Source of the DNA: Tistrella mobilis
GTDB lineage: Bacteria; Pseudomonadota; Alphaproteobacteria; Tistrellales; Tistrellaceae
NCBI RefSeq assembly: GCF_041468085.1
Contig: NZ_CP121017.1
Span: 1,095,501 to 1,159,500, forward strand
DNA length: 64,000 nt
Direction: 5' to 3'
In this document: positions 8,486-16,024 of the stretch, one piece after another
Layout: every line of letters begins with the position of its first letter
How positions within the stretch are numbered: position 1 is the first letter of the stretch
Made by a program: the position numbers and the translations under genes
Notes under the pieces: generated by a model
Told to the model about the DNA's origin: nothing
Seen by the model: the letters and a program-made list of their open reading frames with translations, nothing else
Database searches by the model: none

Positions 8486-8737
8486 TCAGCCGATCGGCAT
8501 GCCCAGGGCGCGCTTGTAGAGTTCGAGCAGTTCGTCCTGCTCCGCCACGTCGTGCGGCTCCATCTTGCGGAGCTTGAGCACCTGGCGCATCACCTTGGTG
8601 TCGAAGCCGTTGCCCTTGGCTTCGGCGAAGATCTCGCGGATGTTCGCGGCGATGCCGGCCTTCTCTTCCTCCAGCCGCTCGATCCGCTCGATATACGAGC
8701 GCAGCACGTCGCCCGCGATGCCGCCGACCTCGGTCAT
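8486..8737 (-). CDS. gapR: GapR, DUF2312 nucleoid-associated protein
   Basis: Eighty-three-residue alpha-helical protein of the DUF2312/UPF0335 family. Features are an early coiled-coil (RSYIERIERLEEEKAGI), then the signature AEAKGNGFDTKVMRQVLKLRKM and a C-terminal helix ending in LYKRAL. In Caulobacter GapR binds overtwisted AT-rich DNA ahead of polymerases and supports topoisomerase activity. The family is nearly confined to Alphaproteobacteria, which supports the taxonomic guess for this window. It is a single-gene unit with its own strong terminator. Confidence 0.93.
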   Translation of the reverse strand: MTEVGGIAGDVLRSYIERIERLEEEKAGIAANIREIFAEAKGNGFDTKVMRQVLKLRKMEPHDVAEQDELLELYKRALGMPIG

Positions 8738-8865
8738 GGATCGTATCCCCGTCTCTCAAGGCAGATGACCATCGGAACCCCCGACTGCGGGGATCCCGTG
8801 CAAGGGCGGCAAGATAACGGCTGGCGCGGGCCGGCGCAATCGCGGCGATGCGGTGGCAGACCGGC

Positions 8866-9762
8866 TCAGCCCTCGCGGAATCGGGCAGGGGTGACGCCGA
8901 AGCTGCGCCGGAAGCGGGTGGTGAGGTGGGCCTGGCTGGCGAAGCCGGTCGCGGCGGCGATCTCGGCGATCGGCAGGCGGGTGCGGGCCAGCAGGTCGCG
9001 GGCCCGTTCAAGCCGCAGCCGCATGACATAGCCGAGCGGGGTCTCTCCGGTTTCGCTGCGGAAGCTGCGGGCGAAATGATAGGGGGTGAGGCCGGCGGCC
9101 CCGGCCAGATCCGACAGGCGGATCGGCTCGTGCAGCCGGTCCATGATCAGAGCATGCACCCGGGCGACCCGCCCGCCCGGCAGGCCGGATCCCTGCGGAT
9201 CCCCGACCGGTGTGGCGCGGTGGCGGCGCAGCAGGTCGAGGGCGATCAGATAGGCGCGGGAATCCATCTCGATCGGCCCGGGCGGGTCGGCGGTGTCGAA
9301 GGCGCGGGTCAGATAGGCCGCCACCTGCCCCGGCAGCTCGCCATCCGGCTGGCCGAAGAAATCCGCCAGCCGCCCGGCGCCGCGCCGCCCGCCATGGCCG
9401 TCGTCGACCTCGTCCAGCAGCGACTGACGGAAATAGAGATGGGCGTAGTCGACCGGCGCCGCCGCCTCGGCCCGGAAACGGCCGCCGCTTCCGGGGGCCT
9501 GAAGCGAGACGGCGCCGTCTCGCGCAGCCTCGTCGACCACCGGGCGGTCGACCCGGCGGACCACCGGCCCGGCGATCTGGATGGTGAGCACGTAATGGTC
9601 GACACCGGGGAAGTCGGTCGCCTCGCCAAGCCGCGCCACCTGGCGGCTGACCGGCGCATTCCATCGTTCGGCGACGCCTACCGGGCTGGTCGCCACCGCC
9701 CCGCCCAGCCGGCGATAGAGCGCCAGATGCGCGGGTTCCTTATCGAAGGCGTGAACGCCCAT
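8866..9762 (-). CDS. AraC-family transcriptional regulator
   Basis: Regulator of 298 residues. It has a variable N-terminal effector domain (about 1-190) and a C-terminal double helix-turn-helix with the AraC signatures LSDLAGAAGLTPYHFARSFRSETGETPLGYV and IAEIAAATGFASQAHLTTRFRRSFGVTPARFR. ATG 9762 follows GGAGGGCGGAG. It is divergent from the xapX-amidohydrolase pair. An 11-bp inverted repeat lies between them, so it probably controls that pair. No effector can be deduced. Confidence 0.9.
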   Translation of the reverse strand: MGVHAFDKEPAHLALYRRLGGAVATSPVGVAERWNAPVSRQVARLGEATDFPGVDHYVLTIQIAGPVVRRVDRPVVDEAARDGAVSLQAPGSGGRFRAEAAAPVDYAHLYFRQSLLDEVDDGHGGRRGAGRLADFFGQPDGELPGQVAAYLTRAFDTADPPGPIEMDSRAYLIALDLLRRHRATPVGDPQGSGLPGGRVARVHALIMDRLHEPIRLSDLAGAAGLTPYHFARSFRSETGETPLGYVMRLRLERARDLLARTRLPIAEIAAATGFASQAHLTTRFRRSFGVTPARFREG

Positions 9763-9852
9763 CTCCGCCCTCCCTCGCCGGACAGCAATCTGCGGCTAAG
9801 AATTAAAGCAATCCTGTGAAAGACGCATCAGGCCGATGGCGGGAAGCTGCGC

Positions 9853-9883
9853 TGACACTGTCGTCGCTCAGGCGACAGTGTCA
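9853..9883. promoter_or_regulatory. Perfect 11-bp inverted repeat in the AraC/xapX divergent promoter
   Basis: TGACACTGTCG, a 9-nt spacer, then CGACAGTGTCA. It is 90 bp upstream of the AraC start and 46 bp upstream of xapX. It could be an operator or, as RNA, a hairpin in the xapX leader. There is no U-tract, so a terminator is unlikely. Confidence 0.55.
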
Positions 9884-9928
9884 CAGACCCTGGCCACAGA
9901 CCTTGCGGAGCGGAGGCCGCAGCACCCC

Positions 9929-10195
9929 ATGAAGATGTATGTCCTCTCCCTTGGTGCCGGCCTGCTGAATGTGCGCTCGCCCGCGCCGCCGGTCATCGCT
10001 TTGCTCGGACTTCTGGGTATTCTGATCGGCGAGCAGGTTGTGCCGCTCGCGAAGCGCGCGCTCGGCGGCGAGGGCATCACCCTGTCGTGGATGCGCGAGG
10101 AATGCACCCCGCACATCTTCGGTGATCTGCCCCGGCGGGCGTCGAAGACCGGGGGGCGCGATGATCCTGCATCCGATCCCACCCGCCCCGCCTGA
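9929..10195 (+). CDS. xapX: XapX-domain (DUF1427) membrane protein
   Basis: Eighty-eight residues. MKMYVLSLGAGLL and NVRSPAPPVIALLGLLGILIGEQ match the XapX domain, a short two-helix membrane motif almost always found beside YtcJ-type amidohydrolases. That is exactly the arrangement here. Compared with the form I remember, the residues joining the two blocks (about VGVIYSLL) are missing, so the first membrane helix is shortened; this may impair it. The C-terminal tail (MREECTPHIFGDLP and beyond) is hydrophilic. ATG 9929 matches the family start. Confidence 0.82.
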   Translation: MKMYVLSLGAGLLNVRSPAPPVIALLGLLGILIGEQVVPLAKRALGGEGITLSWMREECTPHIFGDLPRRASKTGGRDDPASDPTRPA

Positions 10196-10224
10196 TGCCC
10201 CGCCCAATCGAAGGATCGCCATCC

Positions 10225-12144
10225 ATGTCTGCATCCAGCGGATCACCGACAGCCGACCTGCTGCTGGTCAACGGCCGGATCACCACGCTTGACCCAGCCA
10301 ACCCGGAGGCGGATACGGTGGCGATCGCCGACGGCCGCATTCTGGCCGTCGGCCGCCGCCAGGATCTGGCGGTGACGACCGGCCCCGAGACCCGGGTGCC
10401 CGAGACCCGGGTGATCGATCTGGGGGGCCGGCGGGTGATCCCGGGGCTGAATGACAGCCATACCCATCTGATCCGTGGGGGGCTGAACTACAACATGGAG
10501 CTGCGCTGGGAGGGGATCGAAAGCGTTCACGACGCGCTGGCCCTGCTCAAGGCCCAGGCGCGGGTAACCCCGGCGCCGCAATGGGTGCGGGTGGTGGGCT
10601 CGTTCACCATGTACCAGTTCCGCGAGAAGCGGCTGCCGACGCTCGACGAGATCAATGCCGCCGCCCCCGACACGCCGGTGTTCATTCTGCATCTCTATGA
10701 CCGGGCGCTGCTGAACCGGGCGGCGCTCCGCGCGGTGGGCTATACCCGCGACACGCCGGAACCGCCGGGCGGCGAGATCCGGCGCGATGCCCATGGCGAG
10801 CCGACGGGGTTGCTGCTGGCCAAACCCAATGCCGCGATCCTTTATGCGACGCTCGCCCGCGGGCCGAAGCTGGAACCGGAGGATCAGATCAATTCCACCC
10901 GCCAGTTCATGCGCGAGCTGAACCGGCTGGGCGTGACCAGCGTGATCGATGCCGGCGGCGGTTTTCAGAACTACCCGGACGATTATGCGATCATCCGCAG
11001 GCTGGCCGAGGACGACCAGCTGACGGTGCGCATCGCCTACAACCTTTTCACCCAGCGTCCGGGCGCCGAGAGAGAGGATTTCGTGAACTGGGCCGCCCAG
11101 GTGAAGCCGGGCGATGGCGGCGACTGGTTCCGCCACAACGGTGCCGGCGAGATGCTGGTGTTCTCGGCCGCGGATTTCGAAGACTTCTTCATGCCGCGCC
11201 CCGAACTGCCGCCCGAAATGGAGGGCCAGTTGGAACAGGTGGTGCGGGTGCTGGTCGCCAATCGCTGGCCCTTCCGCCTGCACGCCACCTATGACGAAAG
11301 CATCGGCCGCGCGCTCGACGTGTTCGAGCGGGTGAACCGCGAGATCCCCTTCGATGGGCTGCACTGGTTCTTCGACCACGCCGAAACGGTCACCCCGCGC
11401 AATCTGGAGCGGATCGCGGCGCTGGGCGGCGGCATTGCGGTTCAGCACCGCATGGCCTTCCAGGGTGAGGCCTTCGTCGACCGGTATGGCGCCCGCGCCG
11501 CCGAGACCACGCCACCGGTGCGCCGGATGCTGGATATGGGCCTGCCCGTCGGCGGCGGGACCGATGCGACCCGGGTCGCCAGCTACAACCCCTGGACGGC
11601 GCTCGCCTGGCTGGTGACCGGCCGCACGGTGGGCGGCCTGCAGCTCTATCCGCCATCGACCCGCCCTTCGCGGCTGGAGGCGCTTGGCATGTGGACCGAG
11701 GGCTCGGCCTGGTTCTCGACCGAAGGGGGGAAGAAGGGTCGGATCCAGGCCGGGCAGTTCGCCGATCTGGCGGTGCTGTCCGAGGATTTCATGACGGTCG
11801 CCGACGAGGCGATCGCCGGCATCGAAAGCCTGCTGACCATCGTCGGCGGCCGGATCGTCCATGGCGCCGGCCCCTTCGACCGGCTGGCGCCGCCGCCACT
11901 GCCGGTCAGCCCCGACTGGGCGCCGACGAAGCGCTATGCGCTGGATCAGGTGAAGCAGCGCAAGGCGGCGATGGCGGCCGACGGTATCGACCGGTCGGTC
12001 GCGGCCGCGGGCAGCTGCTGCGTCAGCGCCTGCGGCATCCACGGCCATGCCCATGCCCGGCCGCGCGCCGCGGCCCTGCCGGTGCAGGACGGCGACCTGG
12101 CCGGCTTCTGGGGTGCCGTCGGCTGCGGCTGCTGGGCGGTCTGA
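10225..12144 (+). CDS. YtcJ-type metal-dependent amidohydrolase
   Basis: Amidohydrolase of about 639 residues with an N-terminal beta-sandwich (LLLVNGRITTLDP...VAIADGRILAVG) and a TIM barrel. Metal-site motifs visible are NDSHTHLIRGG early, DHAETVTPRNLER, VQHRMAFQGEAF and a late GGGTDATRVASYNPW. YtcJ relatives hydrolyse amide or formyl groups of small molecules; the substrate is unknown. I prefer ATG 10225 (AAGGA ten bases upstream) to ATG 10195, which overlaps the xapX stop. The C-terminus carries a Cys/His-rich tail (SCCVSACGIHGHAHA...CGCW) beyond the enzyme fold. It is co-transcribed with xapX. Confidence 0.88.
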   Translation: MSASSGSPTADLLLVNGRITTLDPANPEADTVAIADGRILAVGRRQDLAVTTGPETRVPETRVIDLGGRRVIPGLNDSHTHLIRGGLNYNMELRWEGIESVHDALALLKAQARVTPAPQWVRVVGSFTMYQFREKRLPTLDEINAAAPDTPVFILHLYDRALLNRAALRAVGYTRDTPEPPGGEIRRDAHGEPTGLLLAKPNAAILYATLARGPKLEPEDQINSTRQFMRELNRLGVTSVIDAGGGFQNYPDDYAIIRRLAEDDQLTVRIAYNLFTQRPGAEREDFVNWAAQVKPGDGGDWFRHNGAGEMLVFSAADFEDFFMPRPELPPEMEGQLEQVVRVLVANRWPFRLHATYDESIGRALDVFERVNREIPFDGLHWFFDHAETVTPRNLERIAALGGGIAVQHRMAFQGEAFVDRYGARAAETTPPVRRMLDMGLPVGGGTDATRVASYNPWTALAWLVTGRTVGGLQLYPPSTRPSRLEALGMWTEGSAWFSTEGGKKGRIQAGQFADLAVLSEDFMTVADEAIAGIESLLTIVGGRIVHGAGPFDRLAPPPLPVSPDWAPTKRYALDQVKQRKAAMAADGIDRSVAAAGSCCVSACGIHGHAHARPRAAALPVQDGDLAGFWGAVGCGCWAV

Positions 12145-12173
12145 TACCGCCCGGAGGGGCCGGGCGAAGCCGG

Positions 12174-12192
12174 CCACCGTCGCGTGCGGTGG
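12174..12192. terminator. Weak hairpin between convergent amidohydrolase and DUF1244 genes
   Basis: CCACCG-7 nt-CGGTGG immediately after the amidohydrolase gene, abutting the DUF1244 stop. There is no U-tract. Possible bidirectional terminator. Confidence 0.3.
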
Positions 12193-12495
12193 TCAGGCCT
12201 TGTGTGCGTCGGCCTGCTTCGCGGCGAAGGCCGCCTGCTGTTCGGGCGTCGCCTCGGTCTGGTGGCGGGCCTTCCATTCGCCATAGGGCATGCCATAGAC
12301 CAGCTCGCGCGCGGCTTCCTTGTCGATCGGTTCCCCCTTTTCGGCCGCGGCCTCGGCATACCAGTTCGACAGACAGTTGCGGCAGAAGCCGGCCAGGTTC
12401 ATCAGATCGATGTTCTGTACCTCCGGCCGGTCGCGCAGATGCTGGACCAGGCGGCGGAAGACGGCGGCTTCGAGTTCGGTGCGGGTGTCGGTCAT
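12193..12495 (-). CDS. DUF1244 family protein
   Basis: About 100 residues, all-helical, with the family signature DLMNLAGFCRNCLSNWY followed by an Ala/Glu-rich C-terminus. The two cysteines in FCRNCL could bind metal. No biochemical role is established; the family is widespread in Proteobacteria. The start ATG 12495 is preceded by GAGGAC at seven bases. Its partner upstream on the same strand is an N-formylglutamate amidohydrolase-like gene 52 bp away, so the two may form an operon. Confidence 0.85.
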   Translation of the reverse strand: MTDTRTELEAAVFRRLVQHLRDRPEVQNIDLMNLAGFCRNCLSNWYAEAAAEKGEPIDKEAARELVYGMPYGEWKARHQTEATPEQQAAFAAKQADAHKA

Positions 12496-12547
12496 CTGGC
12501 TGGTCCTCATCAGACGGTAGATGCGGGATGTGGGGGGTTGAGGCCGG

Positions 12548-13294
12548 TCAGTCCAGCCCGGCGAGTGCTGCCGAGAGGGCGGCCGCGATCAGACCGGCCA
12601 TGATTGCCGCGCCATCCGGCGTGGCGATCAGATCCTGGCGGATCTCCAGCGCCACATAGGGCAGGCCGCGCCGTTCGGCATGGATGTCGGTGGTGTAGCC
12701 GCGCATGGTCTTCAGCGAATAGGGCTGGTTGTCGCCGACCACAAGACCCGGAACCCCGCGCAGACGGCCGAGCAGCGGGGTTGCCAGCCGGTCGTTCAGG
12801 GCGTGGAGCACGCCGATATGCCAGGGGCGGTGCCGCCCGTCCATCCGGTCGGTGCAGGAATGGACCGAGACCACCGCCGGGTGCAGCCCGGCGGCCACCA
12901 GGGCCGTGATCCGGCGGTCGACCGCGGCATGATAGGGGTGAAAGATCCGCGCGGCGCGGGCCTGATGCTCCGTTGCATCGGCCCGGCGGTTGCCCGGCAC
13001 CTCGATCCCGTCGGACCGGCCGGGCATCGAGGCCGGATCGTCCAGGAAGCGGTTCACGTCCAGCACCAGCCGGGACACCGTGGTGAGCACGGCGGGGGCA
13101 TTGAAGGCGCCGGCCAGGCGCCGGGTCACCTCGGCCGCGCCGATATCCCAGGCCACATGCCGGTCGAGCACGGCCGGATCCAGGCCAAGCCCGTCATATT
13201 CGGGCGGGATATGGTTGCTGGCATGATCGCAGAGGAAGATCACGCCGCTGCGGCCCTCGGGGCGGATCACTTCGGGCAGGAAGGGTGCGGTCAA
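12548..13294 (-). CDS. N-formylglutamate amidohydrolase family protein
   Basis: Zinc hydrolase of the HutG/FGase fold, 248 residues. Family motifs are IFLCDHASNHIPPEYDGLGL, VLDVNRFLDDP, RIFHPYHAAVDRRI, SVHSCTDRMDGRHRPWHIGVL and VGDNQPYSLKTMRGYTTDIHAERRGLPYVALEIRQDLI. These cover the expected metal and substrate contacts. No hut genes are nearby. It is preceded by a creatininase-family amidohydrolase with a 12-bp gap, so its role may be in degrading another N-acylated amino acid. Length and motifs look intact. Confidence 0.9.
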   Translation of the reverse strand: MTAPFLPEVIRPEGRSGVIFLCDHASNHIPPEYDGLGLDPAVLDRHVAWDIGAAEVTRRLAGAFNAPAVLTTVSRLVLDVNRFLDDPASMPGRSDGIEVPGNRRADATEHQARAARIFHPYHAAVDRRITALVAAGLHPAVVSVHSCTDRMDGRHRPWHIGVLHALNDRLATPLLGRLRGVPGLVVGDNQPYSLKTMRGYTTDIHAERRGLPYVALEIRQDLIATPDGAAIMAGLIAAALSAALAGLD

Positions 13295-13306
13295 GGACGG
13301 CCTGCG

Positions 13307-14050
13307 TCAGCTGTCGTCGCCGGAGGCGAGGACGGCGGCGCGGACGATCTCGGTCGCGCCGGTCGCCCCAAGAGCGGCGAGCAGGGCATGGCCCTTGTCT
13401 GCCGAGGCGGCGGACGGGTCGCCGATCACGCCGCTCCGGGTATAGGCGGCCATGCCCAGTTCCGTCAGCCGCGGCCGCTCGCGCGCGCCATCGGCCGCAG
13501 GCAGGGGCATCGCCACGGCATCCGGGGCGGCAGCCAGCAGGATCGAGGTCTCGATCTCGCCTGCATGCATGTCTTCCGAGAGGCTGCGGGCGATCCCGGC
13601 CGCCTGCAGGGCTTCTGCCCAATGGTCACGGCCGGGCAGCAGCAGGGTGCGGGGATGGGCGGTCAGGTTCAGCTCCTGGACCAGATTGGCCAGCACGTAA
13701 TTGCCGCCATGGGCATTGACGATGGCGAGCACGCCGATGCCCTGATGGCGCAGGCTCGCCGCCACATCTTCGATGAAGGCGGAAAGCGCGCGGGCGCCGA
13801 CCCAGATCGCACCGGGAAAGCCCGCATGTTCCTGGGAACAGCTGACCGGCAGCGGCGGCAGCACCAGCGTCGCGGCCGCCATGTCGGCCGGCAGGGCGTC
13901 GTGGATGGCGGCGGCCACGGCGCCCGCGATCAGCGTGTCGGTGGTCATCGGCAGATGGGGGCCGTGCTGCTCGAACGACCCCACCGGCAGGATTGCAGCC
14001 AGCGGTGCCGTGGCGGCCAGATGGGGCAGGCGCTGTCGTGACGGGATCAT
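13307..14050 (-). CDS. Creatininase-family amidohydrolase
   Basis: Creatininase/FAPy-deformylase fold, 247 residues. Metal-binding motifs are LPVGSFEQHGPHLPMTTDT at the N-terminus, IVNAHGGNYVL in the middle and SEDMHAGEIETS. ATG 14050 begins the conserved part; the upstream ATG at 14116 would add 22 residues of low-complexity sequence. Related enzymes hydrolyse creatinine, 3-dehydro-scyllo-inosose or formamidopyrimidine, or act in mycofactocin maturation. None of those contexts is present here. It forms a likely operon with the N-formylglutamate amidohydrolase and DUF1244 genes. Confidence 0.88.
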   Translation of the reverse strand: MIPSRQRLPHLAATAPLAAILPVGSFEQHGPHLPMTTDTLIAGAVAAAIHDALPADMAAATLVLPPLPVSCSQEHAGFPGAIWVGARALSAFIEDVAASLRHQGIGVLAIVNAHGGNYVLANLVQELNLTAHPRTLLLPGRDHWAEALQAAGIARSLSEDMHAGEIETSILLAAAPDAVAMPLPAADGARERPRLTELGMAAYTRSGVIGDPSAASADKGHALLAALGATGATEIVRAAVLASGDDS

Positions 14051-14253
14051 CGGATGCGGATCTCTCGGACGAAGCGGATTGCTCGACGAAGGGGATCTCC
14101 CGGCGAAAGCTGGCACAGCCGGGATGGCCGGCCGGGCGGTCGCCGGAAGGGTGGCCCAAGAATGGCCCGTCCGGCAGGACTTGCCAAGCCGTGCGACCTC
14201 CGGTCACGATCTTAAACCCCGCATGTTCCCCCGAAGAGACGGATCCGCCGCTC

Positions 14254-15528
14254 ATGACCCTCGCTCCCGACGCCCTGCTCCGGCGCCTGTTCGATGCCGG
14301 CCTGGCGGCCAGCCTGCCGTCGGCGGCGCTGCTGGCCCCGCATATGCCGGCGCCCCCCAAAGGCCGCCTGCTGGTGCTGGGCGCGGGCAAGGCCGGGGCG
14401 ACGATGGCGGCGGCGGTGGAAGAGCTGACCGCGGGCTGGCCGATGCGGCCCGAAGGGCTGGTGATCGTGCCCTATGGCCATGGCCTTGAAACGCGGCATA
14501 TCCGCGTGGTCGAAGCCGCCCATCCGGTGCCGGACGAGGCCGGGCGGCGGGCGAGTGCGGCGCTGATCGATCTGGCGCGCGGCCTGGGCCCCGACGATCT
14601 TCTGCTGGCGCTGATTTCGGGCGGCGGCTCGGCACTGGCCGCGGCACCGGTGGCGGGGGTATCGCTCGACGACAAGCGGGCGGTGACCCGGGCGCTGCTG
14701 GCCTCGGGCGCGCCGATCGGGGCGATGAACACCGTCCGCCGGCATCTCTCGGCGATCAAGGGCGGCCGGCTGGCGGCCGCGGCGGCGCCGGCCCGGGTGG
14801 TGACGCTGGCGGTTTCCGATGTGGCCGGCGACGACCCGGCCACCATCGCCTCGGGCCCGACCGTGCCGGACGCGACCACGCTGGCCGATGCCAGGCGCGT
14901 GCTGGCCGACTGGGGCATCACCCCGCCCGAAAGCGTCGCGCGGGCCCTCTGCGACCCCGCAAACGAGACCCCGAAACCCGGTGATGCGGTCTTCGATCGG
15001 GCACAGTACCGGATGATCGCAACCCCGATGCTGGCACTTGAGGCCGCGGCGGCAGAGGCGGCGCGCCTTGGCCTCACACCCCTGGTGCTGGGGGACCGGA
15101 TCGAGGGCGAGGCCCGCGAGGTCGCCCGCGCCATGGCCGGCATGGCGCTTTCCGCCCGTGCCCATGGCCGGCCGGTGCAGGCGCCCGCGGTGCTGCTTTC
15201 AGGGGGCGAGACCACGGTGACCGTGCGTGGAGACGGGCGCGGCGGCCGCAACGTCGAATTTCTGCTGGCCCTCGCCCTGGCACTGGGCGGTGCCCCCGGC
15301 ATCCACGCCCTTGCCGCCGATACCGACGGCATCGACGGCGCCGAGCCGGTGGCGGGTGCCGTGATCGGCCCCGACACGCTCACCCGCAGCCGCACGCTCG
15401 GCCTCGACCCGGCGGAGGTGCTGGCCCGCAACGACGCCCACACCCTGTTCGCCCGGCTGGAGACCCGGATCGTGACCGGGGCGACGCGGACGAATGTGAA
15501 TGATTTCAGGGCGATTCTGGTCATGTGA
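14254..15528 (+). CDS. Glycerate 2-kinase (GckA/TtuD-type, DUF4147-MOFRL)
   Basis: Cytosolic kinase of 424 residues that phosphorylates D-glycerate to 2-phosphoglycerate. Older annotations call it hydroxypyruvate reductase TtuD. The N-terminal DUF4147 domain has LVLGAGKAGATMA, HPVPDEAG and LALISGGGSAL. The C-terminal MOFRL domain has LLSGGETTVTVRGDGRGGRNVEF and ALAADTDGIDGAEPVAGAV. ATG 14254 starts just after CCGCCGCTC without a strong ribosome site. The upstream in-frame ATG at 13993 would run antisense through the creatininase gene. It is divergent from the creatininase gene and probably monocistronic. Confidence 0.92.
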   Translation: MTLAPDALLRRLFDAGLAASLPSAALLAPHMPAPPKGRLLVLGAGKAGATMAAAVEELTAGWPMRPEGLVIVPYGHGLETRHIRVVEAAHPVPDEAGRRASAALIDLARGLGPDDLLLALISGGGSALAAAPVAGVSLDDKRAVTRALLASGAPIGAMNTVRRHLSAIKGGRLAAAAAPARVVTLAVSDVAGDDPATIASGPTVPDATTLADARRVLADWGITPPESVARALCDPANETPKPGDAVFDRAQYRMIATPMLALEAAAAEAARLGLTPLVLGDRIEGEAREVARAMAGMALSARAHGRPVQAPAVLLSGGETTVTVRGDGRGGRNVEFLLALALALGGAPGIHALAADTDGIDGAEPVAGAVIGPDTLTRSRTLGLDPAEVLARNDAHTLFARLETRIVTGATRTNVNDFRAILVM

Positions 15529-15637
15529 CCTGTCGGCCCCGCGCCCCGAGAATCTGGCGGTTACAGCCTATCCGCCCCATCTATGGAGGGGTAAGCTGAG
15601 GCCGGAAGGCGGCCCGTCTGCGAAACAGGGGGATGTC

Positions 15638-15886
15638 ATGAGTCTGAACGTCAAAGATCCGGAAGCCCGGCGTCTGGCGCAGGCTATTGCCGATGCGACC
15701 GGCCAAAGCATGAGCCGCGTCGTGACGGAAGCCCTGCGCGAGCGCTATGCACGGCTCCGACAGCCCTCCGCCAAGGCGAGCGTCGAGGAGCTTCTTGCCA
15801 TTGCAGATCATGCTGCAGCCCACGTAAAACGCCCATATCTTGAACATGGCGATTTGCTTTACGATCAACGTGGGCTGCCGAAATGA
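15638..15886 (+). CDS. VapB-type antitoxin (Rv0623 family)
   Basis: Eighty-two-residue antitoxin. SLNVKDPEARRLAQAIADATGQSMSRVVTEALRERY is a ribbon-helix-helix-like N-terminal DNA-binding part. The C-terminal half (VEELLAIADHAAAH...DHGDLLYDQRGLPK-like ending, here HGDLLYDQRGLPK) is typical of Rv0623 antitoxins that neutralise PIN-domain VapC. ATG 15638 follows AGGGGG. Its stop overlaps by four bases (ATGA) the start of what should be vapC. The toxin gene is broken, so this antitoxin is orphaned. Confidence 0.88.
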   Translation: MSLNVKDPEARRLAQAIADATGQSMSRVVTEALRERYARLRQPSAKASVEELLAIADHAAAHVKRPYLEHGDLLYDQRGLPK

Positions 15887-15997
15887 TTGTGGATACCTCC
15901 CCTGGCGAAGGACATGGCAGAGCCTTTGCTTTTTAAGGGCAATGACTTCGGCGAGACGGATCTTCCGAGAGCAGCGCCGACGTCGTCATTCCGCTGA
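15883..15997 (+). pseudogene. Remnant of vapC PIN-domain toxin, internally deleted
   Basis: Directly after the antitoxin, ATG 15883 encodes MIVDTS, the first strand of a VapC PIN domain with its first catalytic aspartate. The sequence then jumps into what looks like the C-terminus of VapC in another frame: LAKDMAEPLLFKGNDFGETDL, ending at a stop at 15995-15997. In intact relatives these ends are separated by roughly 95-100 codons. The reading from ATG 15883 itself stops after 17 codons at 15934. An internal deletion with frameshift has thus removed most of the toxin. Confidence 0.8.
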
Positions 15998-16024
15998 CGG
16001 CCGCTGCTGCCGGATTGACCCGCA

